A DNA stretch of 44,386 nucleotides from Candidatus Gastranaerophilales bacterium. GTDB taxonomy: Bacteria; Cyanobacteriota; Vampirovibrionia; Gastranaerophilales; Gastranaerophilaceae. This document shows, piece by piece, positions 16,473 to 24,403 of this stretch. Positions within the stretch are counted from its first letter, which is position 1; every line of letters begins with the position of its first letter. The stretch lies in contig CALUUH010000015.1 of assembly GCA_944323875.1 (NCBI GenBank), positions 1 to 44,386 of the forward strand, given 5' to 3'. A program made the translations under genes and the position numbers. A model generated the notes under the pieces. That model was given only the letters and a program-made list of their open reading frames with translations. It ran no database searches and was not told the origin of the DNA.

Positions 16473-17369
16473 ATGGAGTCACAACAGGATATTCTAATAT
16501 ATATTGAAGAGAACGATAAAAACGAAGCGCGTACTATTGCAGGCTCATTTGCCGATACTAATGTTAAAAATCGTGCGTATTTTAATATATTGGGAGCACG
16601 CCTTGCCGGCAGATATCTGGCAAGTGAAGGCATTGCCATGTCGCCGGTTGATAATCTCCATAATATACGCAAAGTGCTTGAAGAATTGGATATTTCAGAT
16701 GTTATACTGCCAAGAACACATATTGATGTAAGAATTGTCTTTGATGAAAAATATATCTTTATTCCGAAATCTCATTTTGAATTAAAAATCCAGCCGCATA
16801 TATACTTTGTGTTCCTGATGGCTAAGGATCAATCGCATGTGAAATTTTTAGGATTTATTGAATCTTCTGCAATAAATCAAGAATTGCAAAATCAGGAATA
16901 TTATTTTGTGGCAAAATCACAATTACAGCCGCCTGAAAATTTGAAATCTTATCTTGATAATGCGCAAACCTCCACCAGAACTGAGCTTTCTCAAGAGGAA
17001 TTGCAAAATTTTGAAGAAAGCATTATTGACATGGTTGACAACGATATCGCTTTGCTGGAAAGAAAAATATTATTAAAAGTTTTAACTAAAAATCAGGAAT
17101 TAAGAAATAAATTTATAGAATTCGAAAATTTTGAATTAATTTCCTACCGTGTGGCAAGTGAATATGACCTGCAAGAGCCTTCTGACGGGCAAAACGAACC
17201 GGAAACAACAGAGCCCGAAATAGAAAAAACTCCGCAGGATGAATTTGAAGTTTTTGAAAGTGCAGACGAATTTTTTGAAAATCTATCTCAAACGGAGGAT
17301 GTAAAATCTGAAAATATGTATAATGATATAGATGGAGAATTGTCTGCTGAGGCAGAAAATAATAATTAA
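16473..17369 (+). CDS. Possible DUF1822-like protein at the head of the sigma/TonB-like cluster
   Basis: A 298-residue soluble protein; the ATG has AAGGAG upstream. Residues about 85-165 alternate strands with a RIVFDEKYIFIPKSHFELK stretch, an LGFIES turn and KSQLQPPENLKSYL. From memory this resembles the cyanobacterial DUF1822 family, in which a leucine-rich LGF turn is followed by LPLSQLQPL; I cannot confirm it. The last 70 residues are acidic and disordered (many E, D, Q). The next gene begins 34 bases after its stop with a similarly acidic protein, and a sigma factor follows. In cyanobacteria I recall DUF1822 genes lying beside sigma factor genes, which fits this context. A regulatory or signalling role is an inference. 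Confidence 0.5.
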   Translation: MESQQDILIYIEENDKNEARTIAGSFADTNVKNRAYFNILGARLAGRYLASEGIAMSPVDNLHNIRKVLEELDISDVILPRTHIDVRIVFDEKYIFIPKSHFELKIQPHIYFVFLMAKDQSHVKFLGFIESSAINQELQNQEYYFVAKSQLQPPENLKSYLDNAQTSTRTELSQEELQNFEESIIDMVDNDIALLERKILLKVLTKNQELRNKFIEFENFELISYRVASEYDLQEPSDGQNEPETTEPEIEKTPQDEFEVFESADEFFENLSQTEDVKSENMYNDIDGELSAEAENNN

Positions 17370-17403
17370 TACCGAAAACTTAAGAATGTAAGGGGAATCC
17401 GTG

Positions 17404-19365
17404 ATGACTAAAGAAGAGGATAAATTACCGCTGAATACTGAAGAAGATTTAACACTTCCTAATCTGGAAGAAGGATTGAATATTGAAGAAATTCCTTCAA
17501 TTGAAGATTTAATTTCTCTGGATAAAGAAGAAATCGAAAAAATTCAGGAAACCGAAATTGCAAATGTATTCAAAAGCAATGAGGATACATCCGGAGTTTT
17601 TGAGGATAATATTGACCTTTCACCTGATATCAATACTGATTTTACCGAACAAAATCATCAGTTTGATACAAGTTTAGACAGTAATTTTGATAATATGAAT
17701 TTGTTTGATGAAGATACTCCTCTTACTCTTGATGAACCTCCTGCATTTGAACATAACTTTGATAATGATTTATCTTTTGATGAAGAACCGGAAATATCAG
17801 AAGAAACCTCCTCTGATAATGACTCCATGAGTGGAGATTTACCTGACTTAAATATTTCAGATGAACCGGTTATTAATTTTGATGAACAACAGGATATTTT
17901 TGCACAAGATGAAATAGAAATGCCTGAAATTGAAGAAGATAAACCATTAGAAACAGACAATGAACAGGCTGCAGCAGAACAGGAACAGGAAGAACACATT
18001 CATGACTCTATAGATGAACCTGTATTTGAAATGCCTGCTCTTGATGAGAATTTTGCAGATGACTCACAAGGTTTTAGTTTTCAAGATGAGTTTACCAGTA
18101 CAGAAGATACCAATCCTGTAGTCGAGCAGGAAGAAGCGATATTGGATGAACAAGAAAATTATGACATGCCGGCTGACTCAGAAGAAAATGAACCTGAATT
18201 ATCAGAAAACACTGAAATTTCAGACGAACAAACAGAACATGTTGATGACTCTGTTATGGCTGATGCATCCGAGCTTCCGGAAGTACATGAAATATCAGAA
18301 GATACTTTAATTCATGATGAACATATTCCGGAGGAAACTCCTAAGCATACGCGCACAACAGAAGATGTTTTTGCAAAAATTGACTCTCTGTTGAATGATG
18401 ACAGTGCATTTGAAGCAGGCAAGACACCCCCTCAAACAGAGCCGGCTCTTGAATTTACACCTGTTGAAGAAATGCCTAAACCAAAATATCGTTCAACTTT
18501 CAACCCTGCAAAATATATGAGAAAAAGCAGAAAAACTGAAAATACTGTCGAAATTGCAGAAAGAGAAGAAAAACTCGGTATTCTTTATGCGGCAAGAAAA
18601 GTGCTTGATAATATCAAGAATTTTAGTGAAGAACTCAGTGCAGGCGACAATCCGTCTATTGCAGAAATGTTAAACAGTGAAACAGGTAAAAAAGCACTCG
18701 TAACTGCAGCTGTTTGTGTCGTGGTACTCGGGGCCGGAATTGGCGGGGTAACACTTCTGAATAACAAGTCTGTAGAAGAAATAGAAACAATCAGCAAAAA
18801 TGACGTTTCAACACCGCTGGAAAGTCCGGCGGCTCAACAAAACGAACAGCCTGTTCAGCCTGCTGAAACAACTCCGGCTGCTGCTCCTCTGATTGACGAA
18901 AAGGCCAATGTATCAGCTGATGCGCCTGACATAAATCAAATTGAAAAACCTCAGTTAACAGTTAAGCAGGATGTAATAAAAGAAGAAGTTCAAAAACAGG
19001 TAAAACAGCAAAATCCTGAATCATATCTAACTGTTAAAAAAATCCAGTGGCAGGTCCCTGATTATCTTTCTTACAGTCCAAATATTAAATCCTATCTGCA
19101 AGCAGCAGGAAAGAGTATAAAATTAGGTCTGTCCAGCGATTTACTGCTTACAACAGAATACGCGTACTCAAATGTTGTCAAAGTAAATCTTAAACTCAAC
19201 AATTCCGGCGCTGTTCAAAATGCAAGTATCTCAACAAGCAGCGGTTCCAAAGAGATTGATAACATTGTGTTACAATCTGTTAAAAGTACCTTAAACGTAG
19301 TAAAACCGCCTGCCGGAGAGGTAAAAACACCTGATTTTAACTTAATACTTACAATATATTTGTAA
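17404..19365 (+). CDS. Long acidic protein with one membrane helix and a TonB-like C-terminal domain
   Basis: Start at the ATG at 17404, eight bases after AGGGG (the GTG at 17401 is also possible). The 653 residues have three parts. Residues 1 to about 365 are very acidic, rich in E, D and N, probably disordered and cytoplasmic. A basic stretch (SRKTENTVEIAEREEKL and nearby) precedes a single transmembrane helix at about 430-452. A Pro/Gln-rich linker leads to a C-terminal domain (about 540-653) ending VKVNLKLNNSGAVQNASIST, followed by SSG...ID...L.SVKSTL, a P-P pair and LILTIYL. This pattern matches the TonB C-terminal fold, found in energy transducers and envelope proteins. Unlike TonB, the cytoplasmic tail is huge, so a signal-relay role is more likely than classical transport (inference). 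Confidence 0.65.
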   Translation: MTKEEDKLPLNTEEDLTLPNLEEGLNIEEIPSIEDLISLDKEEIEKIQETEIANVFKSNEDTSGVFEDNIDLSPDINTDFTEQNHQFDTSLDSNFDNMNLFDEDTPLTLDEPPAFEHNFDNDLSFDEEPEISEETSSDNDSMSGDLPDLNISDEPVINFDEQQDIFAQDEIEMPEIEEDKPLETDNEQAAAEQEQEEHIHDSIDEPVFEMPALDENFADDSQGFSFQDEFTSTEDTNPVVEQEEAILDEQENYDMPADSEENEPELSENTEISDEQTEHVDDSVMADASELPEVHEISEDTLIHDEHIPEETPKHTRTTEDVFAKIDSLLNDDSAFEAGKTPPQTEPALEFTPVEEMPKPKYRSTFNPAKYMRKSRKTENTVEIAEREEKLGILYAARKVLDNIKNFSEELSAGDNPSIAEMLNSETGKKALVTAAVCVVVLGAGIGGVTLLNNKSVEEIETISKNDVSTPLESPAAQQNEQPVQPAETTPAAAPLIDEKANVSADAPDINQIEKPQLTVKQDVIKEEVQKQVKQQNPESYLTVKKIQWQVPDYLSYSPNIKSYLQAAGKSIKLGLSSDLLLTTEYAYSNVVKVNLKLNNSGAVQNASISTSSGSKEIDNIVLQSVKSTLNVVKPPAGEVKTPDFNLILTIYL

Positions 19366-19368
19366 ATA

Positions 19369-19377
19369 TGTTATAAT
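19369..19377 (+). promoter_or_regulatory. Extended -10 promoter upstream of the sigma factor gene
   Basis: TGTTATAAT in the short gap after the TonB-like gene, with CTTACA (19348-19353) 18 bases upstream of the hexamer as a possible -35. It would start transcription near 19384, just before the AAGGA ribosome-binding site, so the sigma gene can be expressed on its own as well as by readthrough. Confidence 0.55.
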
Positions 19378-19402
19378 GTCTTTGAGATAAGGAAAATTCA
19401 TA

Positions 19403-19972
19403 GTGGAAGAGTTAGCTCAAGACAAATTAGAACTAATATCCAAAATAATTAAAAATGATAAAAAGTTTGTAAATAATGAAGATTTATATGACGATTTCTT
19501 CAACGAAACTTGCAAGCGTAGTTTCCTCATCGCAAAAACAGTTAATTCCGAATCAACATTGACAACTTATGTCAGAAGAATAGCTTCTACCGCAATTCTT
19601 AATGTCCTGAAAGACCATGGCCGCTTGCGCCGTACAAGAGAAGGTTATAAGGCGACAAAAGAGGTCTCTCTTGAAGCGATAACTCCTGAGAGCATGGATT
19701 ATTCCAATGTGATTATACATTATGAGGCAGTTGACTTTGGTGATACTCCGGAAGATATTGTTATAAAAAAAGAAATTCTTAGACAGGTTCAGGATAATTT
19801 ATACAGAATAAATGCCGAAGAACCTGAAAAAAAATATTTACACCTTTATAAATTACGTTATGAAGATGGCATGACTCAAAAGGAAATTGCACAACAAATG
19901 CAGCTGTCACAGTCAGAAGTTTGCAAAAGACTGTTCAGGCTGCTTGAAAAAATAAAACAAGCCTTTAACTAA
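19403..19972 (+). CDS. Sigma-70 family RNA polymerase sigma factor
   Basis: Start GTG with AAGGA about nine bases upstream. The 189-residue protein has a region-2-like N-terminal part (about 25-80, with LTTYVRRIASTAILNVLKDHG and the arginine-rich RLRRTR that would contact -10 DNA) and a clear region 4 helix-turn-helix near 153-187 (MTQKEIAQQMQLSQSEVCKR). The short length and missing regions 1 and 3 fit an ECF-type or cyanobacterial minor sigma factor. It lies 16 bases before the zinc-ribbon ATPase gene and 37 after the TonB-like gene, so it may control or be controlled by these neighbours. No anti-sigma factor with a recognisable fold is present; the acidic tails of the two upstream proteins are candidates to hold it (speculation). 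Confidence 0.85.
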   Translation: MEELAQDKLELISKIIKNDKKFVNNEDLYDDFFNETCKRSFLIAKTVNSESTLTTYVRRIASTAILNVLKDHGRLRRTREGYKATKEVSLEAITPESMDYSNVIIHYEAVDFGDTPEDIVIKKEILRQVQDNLYRINAEEPEKKYLHLYKLRYEDGMTQKEIAQQMQLSQSEVCKRLFRLLEKIKQAFN

Positions 19973-19988
19973 ATCAGGATTACGGAAA

Positions 19989-22943
19989 ATGAAATGCCCG
20001 ACATGTAAAAAAGATATTCCGGACGACTCGCTTAAATGTCCATACTGCAAGACCAGAACAGGTCTTGTTTGTCCGGCGTGCAATACCGTAAATTCTGTTT
20101 TTAATCTTACCTGCAAAACTTGCGGGCAGGAAATTTTAAAAGTTTGCCAACACTGCAGCGCCGTAAACTTTTTAGATGCAAAAAAATGCAGGAAATGCGG
20201 ATTCCCGTTTGAAGAAGAGGAACAACCGGAACAGGTACAGGCAAATACTTTTGAACTACCTCCGCAAATATTGCCGCAATTGACAGCAAAACATATTCTT
20301 GTAAAAGGCATTCTGTCAAAGGATAAAAAAATCTTTTCAATCAGCGGTAAAAAAGGCTCCGGCAAAACCGTTGTTCTGCGTTCTGTCATGGAAGAAATGA
20401 ATAAGCACGAATACTCCTGGATTTACGGAAAATGCACCCCTATCACCCAGTTGACGGCCGGCGGAGTCATTCAGGATATTCTCTTAAATATTTTTTCTCT
20501 GCCAAATTTTTGCATTGACAATCCGCAATTCAGAAAAGATTTCGGTAAATTTTTCCAGAATGAATTTCCTTTCCTCTCTAACAGTGAAACTGAATTACTG
20601 ATGAATTTTCTATACCCTGTCAAGCTTGGTATATTTGAAGATTTGTTCAAAAACAAAGCGAAAACTTATGACTTACTTAATAAATTATTCGACGATATTT
20701 TAGAGGGGCGTAAATTTGTTATAACTATTGATAATTTTGATTTTATAGACGGATTTTCTTATGAATTTTTGTCAAAACTTATTCAGCGTGATAATGTCAA
20801 AGACAATCTGAAAATGCTCCTTGTCTATAACGAGCAAAAGTCTGCTAAAGCATATTTCTCATTGCCGGATAATCCTTATCTTGATGTGACAATTGCTCCG
20901 CTTGAAACCTCTCAGGTTAATCAGGTAGTCTCTCAGAAAAAAGAGAATTTAGAAGATTTTCTGGCGCTTAATCCGGCAGAAATAACAGATCTTTTACAAA
21001 AAAGCAAAGGCAATCCGGCGTTTATTGAACAAACATTATGTCTGCGTTTTGACTGTCAGATAGCAGACAAACCATTCGGCATTCCGGTAAACTTTTCAGA
21101 TATTTTGAGTTACAGGCTGGAGATTTTAAAAATCATCAACCCTATAGCTTACAAAATCCTTGTCGGAGCATCTGTAATCGGAGATAAAATAAACATCAAT
21201 CTCGTAAAAGAAATATTTGAACTTGATGATGAAAAATTTTCAGATATTCTGGCATATCTTGAACAAATGAGTTTTATCACACCGCTAAACGATATATTTT
21301 ATGAGTTCAAGAGTTTAACCCTGTGGGAAACAATCATAAAAAATGCAAAAAAAGCCGACTGTTTTGAAAGCATAAATGAAAAAGTTTTTTATGCGATAAA
21401 AGATTTCATCATGAACTCAAATGCAATACCGGCAATAATTGCACAAAATCTTAAAAATCCGCAAATGGCGCTTGAAATATGGACAAAAAACACGCGTCTG
21501 GGAGCTTATGTCGGAGATGTAAATTTATATGCTATTTCACAAAAACAATGTCTTGCTTTGATAAATGAAATGGACGACAGCGAAACTTTGCATATAAGAT
21601 TTAACATAGCCGAAAGATTGGGCAAACTTCTTGCGGAGGCAAACCCGAAAGAAGCAATGGAGTATCTGCCGGACGCAATATCAAACGCGCAGGCTGTCGG
21701 AGACACTCCGAAAGAAATAGAGCTTCTTGCATATCTTTCCAAATGCTGCCGCAAAACCGGCAATTATTTCGGAGAAGTTGAATGCATAGATTCTGTATTA
21801 GACAAAACAAATCCGGAAAAAACGCTTGAAATAGCTTTATTAAAAGCTTCAAAATTAAACGCACTGTTAAATATCGGAAACCTCGGCCAAATAGTCAATA
21901 TGGTTGACACAGAAATCATGCCTGTATTTGACAACATTCTAAGCAGAAAATACAAGCGCCGCGACATTCCTGTGGAATTTGTTTATGAAAGCTGGTTAAA
22001 GACTTATCTTGTACTTGCCAATGCGCTTGTAATGCAGGGCAATGACAGATCGTTTGAAATATTAACTATTTTATTTGATATAATTGACCGTCATCAGCTT
22101 GAAGATGAATTGTTTATATGCAACTGCAAATTAACTCTTGCATTTGCCAATACAATGAAAGGCGACCTCAAAACATCTAAAAAAATCCTTGAAGAAATTT
22201 TGAAAAATCATAAAGATGACAGTATGGATGCTGATGCTGTTTTACGCTGGAATTTTATCAATATAATAAATAATTTTCTCGTACAAAATTATAACGGTAT
22301 GCAGCAGGATTTATTCCAGATTGTTACATACGCAAACAACAACGGTGATAACTTTACAAAAAATATCCTGAAAACGCTTCTTGGTAAAATATTCAAAGAC
22401 AATGAACAAACCAAACATGCAATGGATATTTATAACGAGCAGATTACATATTTTGCTAAAGAAAAAATGGCAACCGGAGCACTTTTGACCTGGTATTTAA
22501 TTGCAGACGCGGCATTAATCACCGAAGGCGCAAAAACAGCCATAGATATTGCATCGCAGGCTCTGGAAGTTGCCCAGAGTCCGAAAATCAATAATTATTT
22601 CTTTGCAGCACTTTTAAAAACAGTTATTGCAAAAGCGTTCATAACGCTTTCGGATTATGAAGCGGCAAAAATGAATATAGAAAGTGCTCTTGTTCTGACA
22701 CAGAGATATAATATGATGGATTTGAGTTCCAGAATATTACTTTTATTCGGTAAATATTATCAGGAAATAGGTCTGATTAAATCACCACAGCAGACAGAAT
22801 ATCTAACAGCCTCCGGCAAATTATATCAAAAGGCTTCCGAGATAGTTAAAGAGACCAAGAACAAATATGTTCATAAACAAATAGAAAAGGCAAAACAAGT
22901 TTTGCGTTCCTTCTGTAACATCAACGGCATAAAGATAAAGTAA
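19989..22943 (+). CDS. Large protein with three zinc ribbons, an AAA/STAND-type ATPase domain and TPR-like repeats
   Basis: The 984-residue protein begins with three regular zinc ribbons: C3/C6/C17/C20, C28/C31/C42/C45 and C53/C56/C67/C70, each CX2C-X10-CX2C. An ATPase domain follows, with Walker A GKKGSGKT at 120-127 and Walker B FVITIDNFD near 243-251, then a winged-helix-like segment near 370-440. The rest, from about 500 to 980, is helical with TPR-like pairs. This layout resembles the ATPase/TPR halves of signal-transduction ATPases with numerous domains (AfsR, MalT or cyclase-linked types), without any visible output domain. The N-terminal ribbons are unusual. It may sense a protein or nucleotide signal for the sigma factor encoded 16 bases upstream; that is inference. 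No signal peptide, so it is cytoplasmic. Confidence 0.75.
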   Translation: MKCPTCKKDIPDDSLKCPYCKTRTGLVCPACNTVNSVFNLTCKTCGQEILKVCQHCSAVNFLDAKKCRKCGFPFEEEEQPEQVQANTFELPPQILPQLTAKHILVKGILSKDKKIFSISGKKGSGKTVVLRSVMEEMNKHEYSWIYGKCTPITQLTAGGVIQDILLNIFSLPNFCIDNPQFRKDFGKFFQNEFPFLSNSETELLMNFLYPVKLGIFEDLFKNKAKTYDLLNKLFDDILEGRKFVITIDNFDFIDGFSYEFLSKLIQRDNVKDNLKMLLVYNEQKSAKAYFSLPDNPYLDVTIAPLETSQVNQVVSQKKENLEDFLALNPAEITDLLQKSKGNPAFIEQTLCLRFDCQIADKPFGIPVNFSDILSYRLEILKIINPIAYKILVGASVIGDKININLVKEIFELDDEKFSDILAYLEQMSFITPLNDIFYEFKSLTLWETIIKNAKKADCFESINEKVFYAIKDFIMNSNAIPAIIAQNLKNPQMALEIWTKNTRLGAYVGDVNLYAISQKQCLALINEMDDSETLHIRFNIAERLGKLLAEANPKEAMEYLPDAISNAQAVGDTPKEIELLAYLSKCCRKTGNYFGEVECIDSVLDKTNPEKTLEIALLKASKLNALLNIGNLGQIVNMVDTEIMPVFDNILSRKYKRRDIPVEFVYESWLKTYLVLANALVMQGNDRSFEILTILFDIIDRHQLEDELFICNCKLTLAFANTMKGDLKTSKKILEEILKNHKDDSMDADAVLRWNFINIINNFLVQNYNGMQQDLFQIVTYANNNGDNFTKNILKTLLGKIFKDNEQTKHAMDIYNEQITYFAKEKMATGALLTWYLIADAALITEGAKTAIDIASQALEVAQSPKINNYFFAALLKTVIAKAFITLSDYEAAKMNIESALVLTQRYNMMDLSSRILLLFGKYYQEIGLIKSPQQTEYLTASGKLYQKASEIVKETKNKYVHKQIEKAKQVLRSFCNINGIKIK

Positions 22944-23043
22944 TAAAAAAACATGTAATGATAATGTTGTTCAAATACACTTAAAATTGTCGAGCTTTCC
23001 TTTCTAATTTGACACGTTTAAGCCAAAGGCATAAAATAATAAT

Positions 23044-23898
23044 ATGAAAAGGATAATTTTAACAATTTTATTATCTATTTTGGTTGCGCAATTTGCTTTT
23101 GCGTCAGAAAAACCTTTGCCGGCCGTCCAGACCGCTGATCAAAATGCCGAAGAAGATTTTATCCTGCCGAATATTTTCATCTGGCCGGATCCCTCGGATA
23201 TAATTCAGGAGGAAACTACCGTCGAAAATAAAGTTGAAGAAAATATTATCCAGACGCCGGAGCCAACACCGGTTAAATACGACGAAAGCTCTATTGTCAG
23301 GTATGATTTATCACAGGATTATGATGAAGTTATAGAGTTAACAGAGATCCAGAACAAAAAATTTAATCTAAGTACACAATACAATGCCAGTTTACCTTTA
23401 AGCACAACTCTTTCTGATAAAATACAGAACAAAGCAGTAATGCCGCACACGTACCGGCGGGAAGAATACAGTATTACTCCAATGACAAAAAATGAAGTAG
23501 AAAAAATCGGAAACTTTCAGTTTGGAACGATATATAATTCAGGGATTGATACCTCTCAACTGGAATACAATGCAGGACTATTTACCCGTTATGAGCGGGA
23601 AAAGTTTGCCATTTCCACGGCTTATCAAAAAAATCAGATGACAACTTACGGATTAACAACAACCAATTTTTATCTTGTGCCGGAACTTAAACTCAACGAC
23701 TCAATCTCAATATCAAATGTACTTAAAGCAGACACTACAAGAAACAGGCGCTCAAGTGAACTTGTTTTAACAATAAAACCTTTTGCACGCAAAGGCAACG
23801 ACAGGGTTAATCTGGAATTTGGCGCCGGACAGACTTACGACGAAAACAACGCGCTGTTTAAAACACAATTCCGCTTTAACACAAAAATCCAATTGTAA
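23044..23898 (+). CDS. Exported protein with a beta-rich, barrel-like C-terminal half
   Basis: The 284-residue protein has a signal peptide (residues 1-20, cleaved near FAFA-S). A Pro- and acid-rich stretch to about residue 95 follows. From about 165 to the end, alternating hydrophobic and polar residues form a series of strands (LEYNAGLFTRYEREKFAIST, TTTNFYLVPELKLND and others), and the chain ends in FRFNTKIQL. The last strand with an aromatic and terminal Leu resembles the end of an outer-membrane barrel. The number of strands (about eight) would suit a small barrel or a lid domain. It could also be a periplasmic beta-sandwich. The gene stands about 100 bases after the zinc-ribbon ATPase gene. 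Confidence 0.6.
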   Translation: MKRIILTILLSILVAQFAFASEKPLPAVQTADQNAEEDFILPNIFIWPDPSDIIQEETTVENKVEENIIQTPEPTPVKYDESSIVRYDLSQDYDEVIELTEIQNKKFNLSTQYNASLPLSTTLSDKIQNKAVMPHTYRREEYSITPMTKNEVEKIGNFQFGTIYNSGIDTSQLEYNAGLFTRYEREKFAISTAYQKNQMTTYGLTTTNFYLVPELKLNDSISISNVLKADTTRNRRSSELVLTIKPFARKGNDRVNLEFGAGQTYDENNALFKTQFRFNTKIQL

Positions 23899-23965
23899 AT
23901 TTAATGTATATAAATTGTCCGGCCGGTTTATTTCTATTATAATTTAATTAACAGAGGTTGGAGAA

Positions 23966-24403
23966 TTGGCAACTACACGCAGACAACAAAATACTCAGGA
24001 AATAAATACATCAGAAGAATTAAAACAAAAACTCGATAAAAAAACAGGGTTTTATTATTCCTTCCTGACGCTGGTGCTTCTGTTCTGCCTTATTCAGGTA
24101 GGTTTCGGGGTAATCTTAAATGTGTCTAAGACTATTTCTTACCGCGCCAAAATATCTACATTACAAAAAATCAAAAATGCAGCGACCAGCAGAAATGACG
24201 ATTTGAAAGAGGAAATAAAGATGTTTTCTTCAATGTCCAGTCTGGAAGGCATTGCTCGTAACAATCTGAAAATGGCCAGCGAAGATGAAGTTCTTATCCT
24301 TATAAACAACCCTCCGGCAGAAAAAACAATGCCTAATAAAAAGAATTTTTTGAAAGAATTTATAAAAAGTAAGCTGAAAACAGGAAAAACTAATGCAGAA
24401 TAA
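23966..24403 (+). CDS. Septum formation initiator family protein (FtsB/DivIC-like)
   Basis: Start TTG with AGAGG eight bases upstream; no ATG lies near. The 145 residues include a cytoplasmic charged tail (about 1-28), one membrane helix (about 30-52) and a periplasmic coiled coil (about 60-90), followed by SLEGIARNNLKMASEDEVLIL. The last block is the hallmark of FtsB/DivIC: a Leu-x-x-(I/V)AR segment and a Met-Ala-x-x-(D/E)E-x-(V/I) edge. These proteins bridge FtsL and FtsQ in the divisome. The gene overlaps the following TPR gene by 11 bases, so translation is coupled. Confidence 0.8.
   Translation: MATTRRQQNTQEINTSEELKQKLDKKTGFYYSFLTLVLLFCLIQVGFGVILNVSKTISYRAKISTLQKIKNAATSRNDDLKEEIKMFSSMSSLEGIARNNLKMASEDEVLILINNPPAEKTMPNKKNFLKEFIKSKLKTGKTNAE

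Noticed and set aside
17658-17999. Minus-strand ORF of 113 codons with many Ser and Cys
   Set aside because: It is an artefact of the acidic repetitive N-terminal region of the TonB-like gene read backwards.
19913-20389. Minus-strand ORF of 158 codons across the sigma factor/zinc-ribbon boundary
   Set aside because: It is antisense to two good genes and its cysteines are reflections of the zinc-ribbon codons.
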